DNA from: Pseudomonas thivervalensis
GTDB taxonomy: Bacteria > Pseudomonadota > Gammaproteobacteria > Pseudomonadales > Pseudomonadaceae
Direction: 5' to 3'
Length of the DNA: 64,000 bases
Assembly: GCF_001269655.1 (NCBI RefSeq)
Contig: NZ_LHVE01000009.1
Location: 434,001 to 498,000, forward strand
Under the pieces are notes generated by a model. That model made no database searches. It saw only the letters and a list, made by a program, of their open reading frames with translations, and was not told where the DNA came from. The position numbers and the translations under genes are program-made. Below, one piece after another: positions 55,088 through 64,000 of the stretch (position 1 is its first letter; the number at the start of each line of letters is the position of its first letter).

Positions 55088-56536
55088 ATGCTGGACGTGC
55101 CCCTGTTGATTGGCGGCCAGTCGTGCCCGGCCCGCGATGGCCGGACCTTCGAACGCTGCAACCCGGTGACGGGAGAGGTGGTGTCTCGCGTGGCCGCCGC
55201 CACCCTGGAAGACGCCGATGCCGCCGTGGCCGCGGCCCAAGCGGCGTTTCCTGCCTGGGCCGCGCTGGCGCCCAACGAGCGCCGTACGCGTCTGTTGCGT
55301 GCGGCCGAGCAATTGCAGGCCCGCGGCGGTGAGTTTATCGCTGCGGCCGGCGAGACCGGCGCCATGGCCAATTGGTACGGTTTCAACGTGCACCTGGCGG
55401 CGAACATGCTGCGCGAAGCGGCGTCCATGACCACCCAGATCAACGGCGAAATCATTCCGTCGGACGTGCCCGGCAGTTTCGCCATGGCCCTGCGTCAGCC
55501 TTGCGGCGTGGTGCTGGGCATCGCCCCTTGGAACGCCCCGGTGATTCTCGCCACCCGCGCCATCGCCATGCCCCTGGCGTGCGGTAACACCGTGGTGCTG
55601 AAGGCTTCCGAAATCAGCCCGGCGGTGCACCGCTTGATTGGCCAGGTGTTGCAAGACGCCGGGCTGGGTGATGGCGTGGTCAACGTGATCTGTAACGCAC
55701 CGGCGGATGCGCCCGCCATTGTCGAACGGTTGATCGCCAACCCGGCGGTTCGCCGCGTGAACTTCACCGGCTCGACCCACGTAGGGCGCATCGTCGGCGA
55801 ACTGTCGGCGCGCCATCTCAAGCCCGCATTGCTGGAACTTGGCGGCAAGGCGCCGCTGCTGGTGCTGGACGACGCCGACCTGGACGCTGCGGTGCAAGCG
55901 GCCGCCTTCGGGGCCTATTTCAACCAGGGACAGATCTGCATGTCCACCGAGCGACTGATCGTCGATGCCCGCGTGGCGGATGAGTTCATCGCCAAGCTGA
56001 CCGCCAAGATCGCCACCTTGCGAGCCGGCGATCCAGCGGCCGGCGATTCGGTGCTGGGCTCGTTGGTCGATGCCAGTGCCGGCCAGCGCATCAAGGGGCT
56101 GATCGACGATGCCTTGGCCAAAGGTGCAACGCTGGTCACTGGCGGACAGTTGGAAGGCAGCATCCTTCAACCGACCTTGCTCGACGGTGTCACTGCGCAG
56201 ATGCGCCTGTACCGCGAAGAATCCTTCGGGCCGGTGGCGGTGTTGCTGCGCGGTGACGGCGATGAAGAACTGCTGCGCCTGGCCAACGATTCCGAGTTCG
56301 GTCTGTCGGCCGCCATCTTCAGTCGCGACACGAGCCGCGCGTTGGCCTTGGCCCAGCGGGTCGAGTCAGGCATTTGCCACATCAACGGGCCGACCGTGCA
56401 CGACGAGGCGCAGATGCCCTTCGGCGGGGTCAAGTCCAGCGGTTACGGCAGCTTTGGCGGCAAGGCGTCCATTGAGCATTTCACCCAGTTGCGTTGGGTG
56501 ACCTTGCAGAACGGTCCGCGGCATTACCCGATCTGA
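55088..56536 (+). CDS. vdh: Vanillin dehydrogenase
   Basis: 482 residues, ALDH family: catalytic Cys284 in FNQGQICMSTERL, general base in LELGGKAPLLVLDD, cofactor loop FTGSTHVGRIVGEL. Length and position between ech and fcs identify vanillin dehydrogenase (vanillin to vanillate, also 4-hydroxybenzaldehyde). AAAGACAATAAAGAGG (55065-55080) lies just before the ATG and again combines CA motif and ribosome site. It follows ech by 104 bases. Paralogous to the aldehyde dehydrogenase at 41174. Confidence 0.93.
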   Translation: MLDVPLLIGGQSCPARDGRTFERCNPVTGEVVSRVAAATLEDADAAVAAAQAAFPAWAALAPNERRTRLLRAAEQLQARGGEFIAAAGETGAMANWYGFNVHLAANMLREAASMTTQINGEIIPSDVPGSFAMALRQPCGVVLGIAPWNAPVILATRAIAMPLACGNTVVLKASEISPAVHRLIGQVLQDAGLGDGVVNVICNAPADAPAIVERLIANPAVRRVNFTGSTHVGRIVGELSARHLKPALLELGGKAPLLVLDDADLDAAVQAAAFGAYFNQGQICMSTERLIVDARVADEFIAKLTAKIATLRAGDPAAGDSVLGSLVDASAGQRIKGLIDDALAKGATLVTGGQLEGSILQPTLLDGVTAQMRLYREESFGPVAVLLRGDGDEELLRLANDSEFGLSAAIFSRDTSRALALAQRVESGICHINGPTVHDEAQMPFGGVKSSGYGSFGGKASIEHFTQLRWVTLQNGPRHYPI

Positions 56537-56676
56537 AACCCGTCGCGTCACGGGCGGTCGAGCCTCGAAAGCCGCCGCCCGGATGCAGGCCAGAATAATA
56601 ATGACAAGGCCGCAGCCAGTGCTGCCACGCTCCGTTCGCATCGCGACCCGAGCGTGCCTTGGTGGAGGAAATGTAC

Positions 56677-58554
56677 GTGAGTTCCGAGTCCAGATCGTCC
56701 TCCCGACCCGAGGCCGGGCGGTATCGCCAGGTGTCGATTGGTCACCCTGCCGTCGAAGTCCGGGAAGAGCGCGGCATCTTGCACATGCGTTCCCTGGAAC
56801 CCCTGGCCCCGCTGCCGGCGCGTTTGCTTGAGCGCCTGGTGCACTGGGCCGAGGTGCGCCCAGAACAGACGTTTATCGCGGCCCGTGAAGCGGGCGGTGA
56901 CTGGCGTCGAGTCAGTTATGCGCAGATGCTCGACAGTGTCCGGGCCATCGCCCAAAGCCTGCTGAGTTACGGTTTGTCGGCGGAAAAACCCTTGGCGCTG
57001 CTCTCCGGCAATGACATCGAGCACCTGCAGATGGCCCTCGGCGCGATGTACGCCGGGATTCCCTATTGCCCGGTTTCGCCGGCCTATTCATTGCTGTCCC
57101 AGGATTTCGCCAAGCTGCGCCACGTCTGCGATTTGTTGCAGCCGGGGCTGGTATTCGTCAGCGAAGCCGCACCGTTCGAGCGGGCGATCAATGCTGTATT
57201 GCCGATGGACGTTCCCTTGATCACGGTGCGTGGCGAGATGGCGGGCCGGTCTAGAGCAAGCTTCGCCAGCCTGCTGGACCAACCCGGCGGCGTCGAGGCC
57301 GAGCAGGCGTTCGCTGCCACGGGCCCGGACAGCATCGCCAAGTTCCTGTTTACCTCGGGTTCCACCAAGCTGCCCAAGGCGGTGATCACCACCCAGCGCA
57401 TGCTGTGCGCCAATCAGCAGATGCTGCTGCAGACCTTTCCAGTGTTCGGCGAGGCGCCGCCAGTGCTGGTGGACTGGTTGCCGTGGAACCACACGTTCGG
57501 TGGCAGCCACAACCTCGGCATCGTGCTGTACAACGGCGGCACGTTCTACCTGGACGACGGCAAACCCACCGCCCAGGGCTTCGCCGAAACCTTGCGCAAC
57601 CTCAAGGAGATTTCGCCGACTGCCTACCTGACCGTGCCCAAGGGGTGGGAAGAGTTGGTCAGTGCCCTGGAGCAGGACAGTGAATTGCGCGAGCGATTCT
57701 TCAAGCGAATCAGTCTGTTTTTCTTTGCCGCGGCGGGCCTGTCGCAAACCACTTGGGACCGGCTCGACAAGGTTGCCGAGCAGCATTGCGGCGAGCGTAT
57801 CCGCATGATGGCGGGCCTGGGCATGACCGAGGCGTCGCCGTCCTGCACCTTTACCACCGGGCCCTTGTCCATGGCCGGCTACATCGGCCTTCCGGCGCCT
57901 GGCTGCGAAGTGCGCCTGGTGCCGGTGGACGGCAAGTTCGAAGGGCGTTTTCGCGGGCCGCACATCATGCCTGGCTACTGGCGCTCGCCGCAGCAGACGG
58001 CCGACGTGTTCGACGAGGACGGTTTTTATTGCTCGGGGGATGCGATCAAGCTGGCCGATGCCAGTAATCCGCAACTGGGGCTGATGTTCGACGGGCGGAT
58101 CGCCGAGGACTTCAAGTTGTCTTCCGGTGTGTTTGTCAGCGTCGGGCCGTTGCGCAACCGGGCGGTGTTGGAGGGCACACCCTATGTCCAGGACTTGGTG
58201 ATCACCGCGCCGGATCGCGAGTGCCTGGGCGCCCTGGTGTTTCCACGACTTGCGGAATGCCGACGCCTGTCAGGCCTGGGCGCGGGCGCCAGCGATGCCC
58301 AGATCCTCGCCAGCCCACCGGTACGCCAATGGTTCGCCGACTGGCTGCAACGCCTGAACCGTGAAGCCAGCGGCAACGCCAGTCGCGTGGAGTGGATTGC
58401 CTTGCTCGATGAACCGGCGTCCATCGACCGCGGTGAGATCACCGACAAGGGCTCGATCAACCAGCGGGCGGTGTTGCAGTGGCGGGCGGGGAAGGTGGAG
58501 GCGTTGTATCGCGGGGAGGATGTGTCGATCCTGCGGGCGGGGCCTGTGGCTTAA
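56677..58554 (+). CDS. fcs: Feruloyl-CoA synthetase
   Basis: About 625 residues, adenylate-forming enzyme: AMP-binding loop [15 protein letters not shown], then [32 protein letters not shown] and [13 protein letters not shown]. It activates ferulate, p-coumarate or caffeate to the CoA thioester. The GTG at 56677 is chosen because GGAGG (56664-56668) is eight bases upstream; an in-frame ATG at 56671 is too close to it and GTG 56659 lies before it. A CAGAATAATAATGACAAGG stretch lies at 56591. Last gene of the hydroxycinnamate unit. Confidence 0.92.
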   Translation: MSSESRSSSRPEAGRYRQVSIGHPAVEVREERGILHMRSLEPLAPLPARLLERLVHWAEVRPEQTFIAAREAGGDWRRVSYAQMLDSVRAIAQSLLSYGLSAEKPLALLSGNDIEHLQMALGAMYAGIPYCPVSPAYSLLSQDFAKLRHVCDLLQPGLVFVSEAAPFERAINAVLPMDVPLITVRGEMAGRSRASFASLLDQPGGVEAEQAFAATGPDSIAKFLFTSGSTKLPKAVITTQRMLCANQQMLLQTFPVFGEAPPVLVDWLPWNHTFGGSHNLGIVLYNGGTFYLDDGKPTAQGFAETLRNLKEISPTAYLTVPKGWEELVSALEQDSELRERFFKRISLFFFAAAGLSQTTWDRLDKVAEQHCGERIRMMAGLGMTEASPSCTFTTGPLSMAGYIGLPAPGCEVRLVPVDGKFEGRFRGPHIMPGYWRSPQQTADVFDEDGFYCSGDAIKLADASNPQLGLMFDGRIAEDFKLSSGVFVSVGPLRNRAVLEGTPYVQDLVITAPDRECLGALVFPRLAECRRLSGLGAGASDAQILASPPVRQWFADWLQRLNREASGNASRVEWIALLDEPASIDRGEITDKGSINQRAVLQWRAGKVEALYRGEDVSILRAGPVA

Positions 58555-58604
58555 AGCAAGATCTTGTGGGTAGTTACACATTGCATGCCCATTCAACAAA
58601 TCCC

Positions 58605-58693
58605 TGTGGGAGCGAGCCTGCTCGCGATAGCGGTGATTCAGCAGCAGAGATGTTGCCTGACACACCGTCATCGCGAGCAGGCTCGCTCCCACA
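58605..58693. repeat. REPIN, family B
   Basis: Arms TGTGGGAGCGAGCCTGCTCG and its reverse complement, between convergent fcs and the DUF883 gene. Confidence 0.9.
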
Positions 58694-58733
58694 GTTTTAA
58701 CTGTTCACAAATCTTGTGGGAACTCTGGGGGGC

Positions 58734-59051
58734 TTAACGCCGCCCGAGCAGCAAGCCCACCACCAGCCCGAATCCCGCTGAAATCGCCACGGTCTGCCAG
58801 GGATGGCCGCCAATGTAGACCTCAGTGGCATCGACCATGGGGCGGGTGCGTTCCCGTGCGCTGGCGACCGAATCGAGCGCCTGTTGCAGTTTCTGGGAGA
58901 TCTGGCCGCGCAGGTCTTCGGCCTCTTCGCCCACCAGCGAGGCACTGCTTTTGAGCAGCTTCTCCGACTCTTCAATCAACGCCTTCAGTTCACTGAAGGC
59001 TTGATCCTTGATTTGTTCTCCGTTCGCTTGCACGGTGCCTTTACGGGCCAT
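58734..59051 (-). CDS. DUF883 (ElaB/YqjD-like) membrane-anchored protein
   Basis: 105 residues: a helical N-terminal two-thirds (ALIEESEKLLKSSASLVGEE; LRGQISQKLQQALDSVASAR) and a C-terminal membrane helix with glycine motif ending in RR (FGLVVGLLLGRR). These tail-anchored proteins associate with ribosomes or stress in E. coli. AAGGAG lies before the ATG. Single gene. Confidence 0.88.
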   Translation of the reverse strand: MARKGTVQANGEQIKDQAFSELKALIEESEKLLKSSASLVGEEAEDLRGQISQKLQQALDSVASARERTRPMVDATEVYIGGHPWQTVAISAGFGLVVGLLLGRR

Positions 59052-59212
59052 GGAAGTACTCCTTGTGGATTGATGGCATTGAACAATGGAGTGCGGCGCC
59101 TGTACAAAAGTTGCAGCGCTTGGCCCTGGCAGGCCGGTCCATCGCAAATCGTGGTTAAGACGTTTCCCTTCAAGGTGTAAGATGGCGCCTATTTACGCAA
59201 CAGGTAATTCCC

Positions 59213-59467
59213 ATGAGCTTCAATCTGGCTGACAAGCCCCTGGCCGAGCGCGCCGCGCTGGAAGACGAAAAATCCCGACTTTTTGAACTGTGGCAAAACA
59301 ACCTGGGCAAGGCCAAGGGCGATGCCGCCCGGCTGTTCGGCGAGCGCTCCAAGCGCAAGGGCAAGTGGGCCGAGTGGGTGCGTGCCGAACTGGACGGCAT
59401 GTCGCCGCCGGAATACGCCAACATGGTGCGCAGCGAAGTCAATCGACTGATGGCCGCCAACAAGTAA
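59213..59467 (+). CDS. Small conserved protein of unknown function
   Basis: 84 residues, highly charged and helical (LADKPLAERAALEDEKSRLF; FGERSKRKGKWAEWVRAELD; PPEYANMVRSEVNRLMAANK). It looks like a conserved Pseudomonas housekeeping hypothetical; I cannot give a function. CAACAGGTAATTCCC precedes the ATG, with AGG as weak ribosome site. It ends four bases before the convergent LysR gene. Confidence 0.75.
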   Translation: MSFNLADKPLAERAALEDEKSRLFELWQNNLGKAKGDAARLFGERSKRKGKWAEWVRAELDGMSPPEYANMVRSEVNRLMAANK

Positions 59468-59470
59468 GCC

Positions 59471-60370
59471 TCAGGCGAACGTTGCAGTAATGGCCTCGCG
59501 CACCTTGAGCACCGTCGGGTCCATCTGCGTGTGCGTCCGCCAACCCAGTTCGATGGGGTAGCGGGGCAGGGCCAGGGGGCAGGGCAGCAAGGCCAGGCCG
59601 CTGAGGTCGGCGATGGCCCGGGCGGCGTGGGTCGGAATCGTCGCCACGGCCTGGCTGCCCTTGAGCAGGAACGGCAACGCGGCAAAGTGCGTGGTCGAAG
59701 CGCAGACCCGTCGCCTCAGGCCAAGTCCGGCCAGCCCCTCGTCGGTAATGCCAATGAAACCGCCCGAAGACACCAGCAAGTGCTCGCGGGCCACGAAGGC
59801 CTCCAGGCTGAGGGATTGTTGGCCATCCGCCAGGCTTGCCGCGTCCAGCAGGCAGGCGTAATCGCCTTCGCCCAACACCTGGCGGCTGAGCAATCGCTGG
59901 GCGAAACCGCCCGCCGTGATCGCCAGGTCAAGGTCGCGCTCCATCAAGGCCCGGCCGACGATCAGGCTGTGGGTCTGGCGGAAAATCAAGCGCAGACCCG
60001 GCGCGCGGCGGGCCACTTCCTCGATCAGGCGTCGTCCATGGGCAATCTCGAAATCGTCCGACAGGCCGACGATAACCGAGCGGCCTTCGTAATGACTAGC
60101 GCCCGGGTCGACCATTGCCAGGCTCTGGCGACATTTGTCCAGGGCTTCGCTGATCACCGGCTTCAGTTGATTGGCCCGCAACGTCGGCGCCAGGCCCCGG
60201 CCCGTGCGCACGAACAACTGATCGCCATACAGATCGCGAAGCCTGCGCAGTGCGGCGCTGATGGCCGATTGCGTCACGCCCAGGCGCACGGCGGCGCGGC
60301 TGGCGCTGGATTCGTCATGCAGGGCTTCGAAGGTCTTGAGCAGATTGAGGTCGATGTCGGCGATATTCAT
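59471..60370 (-). CDS. LysR-family regulator (divergent to nitrilase)
   Basis: 299 residues: helix-turn-helix ([40 protein letters not shown]) and LysR effector domain of the NodD/SyrM-like subgroup ([20 protein letters not shown]). 94 bases separate it from the divergent nitrilase, its probable target. No clear ribosome site; ATG 60379 (three codons longer) is possible. Confidence 0.85.
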   Translation of the reverse strand: MNIADIDLNLLKTFEALHDESSASRAAVRLGVTQSAISAALRRLRDLYGDQLFVRTGRGLAPTLRANQLKPVISEALDKCRQSLAMVDPGASHYEGRSVIVGLSDDFEIAHGRRLIEEVARRAPGLRLIFRQTHSLIVGRALMERDLDLAITAGGFAQRLLSRQVLGEGDYACLLDAASLADGQQSLSLEAFVAREHLLVSSGGFIGITDEGLAGLGLRRRVCASTTHFAALPFLLKGSQAVATIPTHAARAIADLSGLALLPCPLALPRYPIELGWRTHTQMDPTVLKVREAITATFA

Positions 60371-60464
60371 TAGGCTCATATCATTTAGCAGCATTCGGGG
60401 CTTTATTCATGATCGGCCGCTCCTTGAGAATCAGCAACACCTGATGATCAAGGAGTTGAAAACC

Positions 60465-61388
60465 ATGCCCAAATCCATTGTGGCTGCCCTGCAGATTGGT
60501 TCGTTACCTGGCGGCAAGGGCGAGACCCTGGCGCAGATTCTTTCCTACGAAGACGCCATCCGTGAGGCGGGCGCCCGGCTGGTGGTGATGCCCGAAGCGT
60601 TGCTCGGCGGCTATCCCAAGGGCGAGGGGTTCGGCACTCAGCTGGGATACCGGCTGCCGGAGGGGCGCGAGGCGTTCGCTCGCTATTTTGCCAATGCCAT
60701 TGACGTGCCCGGCGTTGAAACCGAAGCGCTGACCGGGCTGTCGGCACGTACGGGGGCGAGCCTGGTGCTGGGCGTCATCGAGCGTGTCGGCAGCACCTTG
60801 TACTGCACCGCGCTGTATTTCGAGCCCGATGCGGGCCTGGTGGCCAAGCATCGCAAGCTGATGCCCACCGGCACTGAGCGGCTGATCTGGGGCAAGGGCG
60901 ATGGGTCGACCTTGCCGGTGATCGATAGCCAGGTTGGCCGGGTCGGCGCGGCGGTGTGCTGGGAAAACATGATGCCGCTGCTGCGCACCGCGATGTATGC
61001 CAAGGAGGTAGACGTCTGGTGTGCGCCAACGGTGGACGAGCGGGAGATGTGGCAGGTGACCATGCGCCATATCGCCCATGAAGGTCGCTGTTTTGTGGTC
61101 AGTGCCTGCCAGGTCCAGGCCTCGCCGCAGGCCCTGGGCATCGACGTCGCGCACTGGCCGGCCGAGCGGCCGCTGATCGCCGGTGGCAGTGTGATTGTCG
61201 GGCCCATGGGCGATGTGCTCGCCGGGCCGCTGAAAGACACCACCGGGCTATTGACCGCCGAAATCGACACCGATGACCTGGTGCGGGCGCGCTACGACTA
61301 TGACGTGGTCGGGCACTACGCCAGGCCGGATGTGTTCGAACTGGTGGTGGACGAGCGCGCCAAGCCCGGCGTGCGCTTTACGGCGTGA
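60465..61388 (+). CDS. Nitrilase
   Basis: 307 residues, carbon-nitrogen hydrolase with the full triad: Glu44 ([13 protein letters not shown]), Lys131 ([17 protein letters not shown]) and Cys165 ([12 protein letters not shown]). The CWENxMP form marks true nitrilases, which turn nitriles into acids, over amidases. The substrate (arylacetonitrile or aliphatic) cannot be told from sequence. AAGGAG (60450-60455) lies nine bases before the ATG. Divergent LysR gene upstream. Confidence 0.9.
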   Translation: MPKSIVAALQIGSLPGGKGETLAQILSYEDAIREAGARLVVMPEALLGGYPKGEGFGTQLGYRLPEGREAFARYFANAIDVPGVETEALTGLSARTGASLVLGVIERVGSTLYCTALYFEPDAGLVAKHRKLMPTGTERLIWGKGDGSTLPVIDSQVGRVGAAVCWENMMPLLRTAMYAKEVDVWCAPTVDEREMWQVTMRHIAHEGRCFVVSACQVQASPQALGIDVAHWPAERPLIAGGSVIVGPMGDVLAGPLKDTTGLLTAEIDTDDLVRARYDYDVVGHYARPDVFELVVDERAKPGVRFTA

Positions 61389-61389
61389 T

Positions 61390-61860
61390 TCACCACGTCG
61401 CCGCGGAGCCCGGCAGGTCGAGGGTGCCACGGTCGACGAAACGCATCGTGCCGAACACGCCGCCGGCGAGCTTGCCCTTGAGCACATAGGGCAGGTTGTC
61501 CAGGCCTTGGGTCTGGCTCAGGCCCAGAGTCTGGCGCAGCACGGAGAACGCCGAGATGCTCACCGGGATGCTGAGGATCGCTTCGGAAAAACGCGGGATC
61601 GAACCGGCCTGGTCGCTGACTCCGGTCGCCAGCGTGCGGCCGTTGACCTCCAGATCGAGGGCCATGCCGTTGTAGTCGATGGCGGTTTCGTTGGGGTTCT
61701 GCACGCGCAGTTTCACGGCGAAGCGCACTTCCAGGCCCTGGTTGGGTAACGGTTCGATACCGACCACGTTGATGTTCAGCGGATCACGGTGCGGGAAGAG
61801 GGCACAGGCGCTCAGGCTGAGCATGAACAGGAAAACGGAAAAGCCGAGGATTCTGCGCAT
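61390..61860 (-). CDS. LEA type 2 family lipoprotein
   Basis: 156 residues. Lipoprotein signal MRRILGFSVFLFMLSLSAC (Cys19), then a water-stress/LEA14-like beta-sandwich (VRFAVKLRVQNPNETAIDYN; YVLKGKLAGGVFGTMRFVDR). Proteins of this kind are common in Pseudomonas and without assigned function; desiccation tolerance is only inferred from plant relatives. ATG 61860 gives the lipobox. It is convergent with the nitrilase (2 bases between stops). Confidence 0.87.
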   Translation of the reverse strand: MRRILGFSVFLFMLSLSACALFPHRDPLNINVVGIEPLPNQGLEVRFAVKLRVQNPNETAIDYNGMALDLEVNGRTLATGVSDQAGSIPRFSEAILSIPVSISAFSVLRQTLGLSQTQGLDNLPYVLKGKLAGGVFGTMRFVDRGTLDLPGSAATW

Positions 61861-61926
61861 GGATAAACTCTCAATGAATGAAAAAACTCGGAAGCGATCG
61901 AGCACGATACTCTGGAGAGAGCGCTT

Positions 61927-62022
61927 TTGTGGCGAGGGAGCTTGCTCCCGCTGGGCTGCGCAGCGGCCCCAAGCTTTTGCGGTTGCTGCGCAACCGAGCG
62001 GGAGCAAGCTCCCTCGCCACAA
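61927..62022. repeat. REPIN, family A (left member of an inverted pair)
   Basis: Arms TTGTGGCGAGGGAGCTTGCT and reverse complement, with interior GGCCCCAAGCTTTTGCGG. Its reverse complement is almost identical to the REPIN at 63323-63418. Confidence 0.9.
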
Positions 62023-62165
62023 CAGCTCATATCACAGGGTTCATACCACAAAGGCTCGCACCACACAGACCGCACAGACTCATCGACACAGTCAAAGGCC
62101 TCCTGACAGTTTCTGACACCAGCCTCTGCTAATCTGCGTCATCTTTTCTTTGCGGACAGTCCATC

Positions 62166-62882
62166 GTGTCGCGTACCAGTCGTCTGCTCACTTTGCTGCA
62201 AGTCTTGCGGGGCAAGCGTTGCCCGGTCACCGCGGCGACATTGGCGGGGGAGCTGAACGTATCCGAACGCACCTTGTACCGTGACATTGCCGAACTCACG
62301 GCCCTGGGCGCGCCGATCCAGGGCGAAGCGGGCATCGGTTATGTATTACGCAGTGGCCTGTTCCTGCCGCCACTGATGTTCACCGCCGATGAAATCGAAG
62401 CCATTGTGCTGGGTTTGCGCTACGTGGATCAGCGCGCCGACGAGGTACTGGGCAAGGCAGCCGCCGACGCGCTGGCGAAGGTCGCAGCAGTGCTGGCCCC
62501 CGATGTGCGCGACGCCTTGCGCAACCCCACGGTATTGCCGGGCCCGCCGGGGTATGGCTATCCGCAGAACACCGTGGAACTGAACGTGTACCGCCAGGCC
62601 ATTCGCGCCCAGGCCAAGCTGCACATCGACTATGCCGACGTGAACAAGACCCCGAGCCAGCGGTTGATCTGGCCGCTGGCCCTGGGCTTTTTCAATGAGG
62701 CGCGGGTGGTGGTGGCCTGGTGTGAACTGCGCGGCGCTTATCGGACCTTTCGAACCGACCGGATTGCCTCTGCCACCGAGCAGGGCGAGCGTTACCCGGG
62801 CCGGCGCAGCGACTTGCTGCGGGACTGGTTTGCGCTGATGAAGCTGGACGACACTGGGCGTTTCACTCCTGACAAAAACTGA
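62166..62882 (+). CDS. YafY-type HTH_11/WYL-domain regulator
   Basis: 238 residues starting at GTG: winged helix (RLLTLLQVLRGKRCPVTAAT; NVSERTLYRDIAELTALGAP) and a WYL domain in the C-terminal half (LHIDYADVNKTPSQRLIWPL; GAYRTFRTDRIASATEQGER). The canonical W-Y-L is partly changed, as in many YafY members. It may regulate the NTF2-like gene just downstream (gap of 51 bases, same strand). No clear ribosome site; GTG 62166 is the family start. Confidence 0.86.
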   Translation: MSRTSRLLTLLQVLRGKRCPVTAATLAGELNVSERTLYRDIAELTALGAPIQGEAGIGYVLRSGLFLPPLMFTADEIEAIVLGLRYVDQRADEVLGKAAADALAKVAAVLAPDVRDALRNPTVLPGPPGYGYPQNTVELNVYRQAIRAQAKLHIDYADVNKTPSQRLIWPLALGFFNEARVVVAWCELRGAYRTFRTDRIASATEQGERYPGRRSDLLRDWFALMKLDDTGRFTPDKN

Positions 62883-62933
62883 CACAACGCTGTTTTAGCA
62901 TGGTGCCAGATCGATAAAACAAGGAGCCATGCC

Positions 62934-63275
62934 ATGTCCAATCCCGTCTCTTCCCTGGCCCCGGCCATCGCCGGCTACATTGCGGCCGCCAATGCCCGTG
63001 ACAGTTCGGCGGTGACGCGTTTCTTCGCCGAGGATGCCAACGTGTTCGATGAAGGCCAGCACCGCGTCGGCACCCAGGCCATCGCCCAATGGATGGAAGA
63101 CACCGCCCAGCGTTTCCAGCCGCGAGTGGAAGTCCTCAATGTGCAGCAGCGCACGGGCAAGGTGCTGGTGCACAACCTGATCTCTGGCACATTCCCCGGT
63201 AGCCCGCTGGAGTTGCGCTACACGTTCCGGCTCGATGAGCAGGGCAAGATCAGTCGGTTGGATATCTCAATCTAG
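62934..63275 (+). CDS. NTF2-like (SnoaL-type) small protein
   Basis: 113 residues, one cone-shaped NTF2-like domain (AIAGYIAAANARDSSAVTRF; FAEDANVFDEGQHRVGTQAI; LEVRYTF-like end LELRYTFRLDEQGKISRLDI). Such proteins bind or isomerise small hydrophobic molecules; no active-site assignment is possible. AAGGAG precedes the ATG. Probably co-transcribed with the WYL regulator. Confidence 0.85.
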   Translation: MSNPVSSLAPAIAGYIAAANARDSSAVTRFFAEDANVFDEGQHRVGTQAIAQWMEDTAQRFQPRVEVLNVQQRTGKVLVHNLISGTFPGSPLELRYTFRLDEQGKISRLDISI

Positions 63276-63322
63276 CGTCCTGCCCCCTGAAATGAGTGCT
63301 GTTGTGCCAGGAGGTGAACGCT

Positions 63323-63418
63323 GTTGTGGCGAGAGAGCTTGCTCCCGCTCGGTTGCACAGCAACCGCAAAAGCTTGGGGCCGCTGCGCAGCCCAGCGGGA
63401 GCAAGCTCCCTCGCCACA
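63323..63418. repeat. REPIN, family A (right member of an inverted pair)
   Basis: Inverted, nearly identical copy of 61927-62022 (two or three base differences, one in the left arm GAGAGAGC). The pair brackets the WYL and NTF2-like genes. Confidence 0.9.
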
Positions 63419-63543
63419 GGGGGGCGCGTTGAATCGGAGGGTGTTGTATTGAACCCTGGGTTTGCATCACAACCAGGTGAATGACGCCTCGGCCCTCGCT
63501 GCCATGGCATACTCCCCACCTTCGTTTTCCGGACCCGGGCCGT

Positions 63544-64000
63544 ATGACTTTCGATTCCCCCCTGAGTGCCTGGCAGCATGCCATCGAACACCACGGTTTC
63601 GTCCAGGATGAGGCCCAGGAATTGGCCATCATGGCCCTGGAACAATGCCACCAGGCGTTGCACGAAGGGCGCAAGTCGATCAAGGGCGTTTATCTCTGGG
63701 GCCCGGTGGGGCGTGGCAAGACCTGGCTGATGGACCGCTTTTATGAAAGCCTCAAGGTGCCGGCCCGCCGTCAGCACTTCCATCATTTCATGGCGTGGGT
63801 GCATCAGCGTTCGTTCCAGCTCACCGGCACGCCGGACCCTTTGCAAGCCCTGGCCCGCGAGCTGAGCGCAGAAGTGCGGGTACTGTGTTTCGACGAACTG
63901 TTCGTCAACGACATTGGCGATGCGATCATCCTCGGGCGCTTGTTCCAGGTGATGTTCGAACTCGGCATGGTGATGGTGAGCACCTCCAACCTGCCGCCGG
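63544..64000 (+). CDS. zapE: ZapE/AFG1-family ATPase (partial, runs off the end)
   Basis: The first 152 residues are present and the frame is open at the right edge. Start MTFDSPLSAWQHAIEHHGFV; Walker A GPVGRGKT; HFHHFMAWVHQ; Walker B VLCFDELFVNDIGDA; STSNLPP, all typical of the cell-division ATPase ZapE (AFG1 family). This is the first half of an expected protein of about 360 residues. Confidence 0.92.
   Translation, partial: MTFDSPLSAWQHAIEHHGFVQDEAQELAIMALEQCHQALHEGRKSIKGVYLWGPVGRGKTWLMDRFYESLKVPARRQHFHHFMAWVHQRSFQLTGTPDPLQALARELSAEVRVLCFDELFVNDIGDAIILGRLFQVMFELGMVMVSTSNLPP

Overview
The window is high-GC gammaproteobacterial DNA with Pseudomonas gene content and very many Pseudomonas-type REP/REPIN repeats. 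Gene order from about 2.7 to 27.2 kb matches the ped/exa/erc alcohol-oxidation locus known from P. putida and P. aeruginosa. The nos (nitrous oxide reductase) genes directly beside it point to a denitrifying member of the P. fluorescens complex. The species call is inference; no rRNA or housekeeping marker is present.

Region 1 (1-6.4 kb): 3' end of a nos operon (nosD end, nosFYL), then a FIST-domain NosP-like nitric oxide sensor and an overlapping NahK/ErcS'-type hybrid kinase.

Region 2 (6.6-27.2 kb): PQQ-dependent alcohol oxidation. It holds the regulators AgmR/PedR1, PedS2/PedR2 and ErcS; a PQQ-associated ABC system (binding protein, beta-propeller, ATPase, permease) with a Cys/Cys-Trp rhodanese-like protein; a calcium-type quinoprotein alcohol dehydrogenase (DFS metal site) divergent from its cytochrome c550; a binding protein, a SoxYZ-like carrier and a SoxH-like metallohydrolase; a lanthanide-type dehydrogenase PedH (DYD metal site); the aldehyde dehydrogenase ExaC; a stand-alone 23-codon pqqA; and ErcA. 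A dyad box built on TAC-N4-GTA recurs in front of several of these units and is probably the binding site of the LuxR-type regulators.

Region 3 (27.4-39.1 kb): mixed accessory genes. These are a signal-peptide-bearing malate:quinone oxidoreductase, an Rrf2 regulator divergent from a thioredoxin-reductase-like flavoprotein, a CitMHS transporter with a split AtuA-type pair and a LysR regulator, a CAP-domain protein, an SDR dehydrogenase divergent from an AraC regulator across a perfect 14-bp inverted repeat, and an unknown gene overlapping araC.

Region 4 (39.1-58.6 kb): an aromatic (lignin monomer-like) island. A XylR/DmpR-type sigma-54 activator faces an apparent operon of aldehyde dehydrogenase, CalA-like alcohol dehydrogenase, DUF1302, DUF1329, Ycf48-like propeller and MMPL/RND protein, with a good -24/-12 promoter and an upstream palindrome. 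It is followed by an AAHS-type MFS transporter, an OprD-like porin, a MarR regulator and ech-vdh-fcs for ferulate/p-coumarate. Together these could take coniferyl-type alcohols through ferulate to vanillin and vanillate.

Region 5 (58.7-64 kb): DUF883 protein, small conserved protein, LysR/nitrilase pair, LEA-type lipoprotein, WYL regulator, NTF2-like protein and the start of zapE. A-rich CA motifs of the Crc/Hfq type lie near the start codons of most catabolic genes in regions 2-4, suggesting broad catabolite repression.
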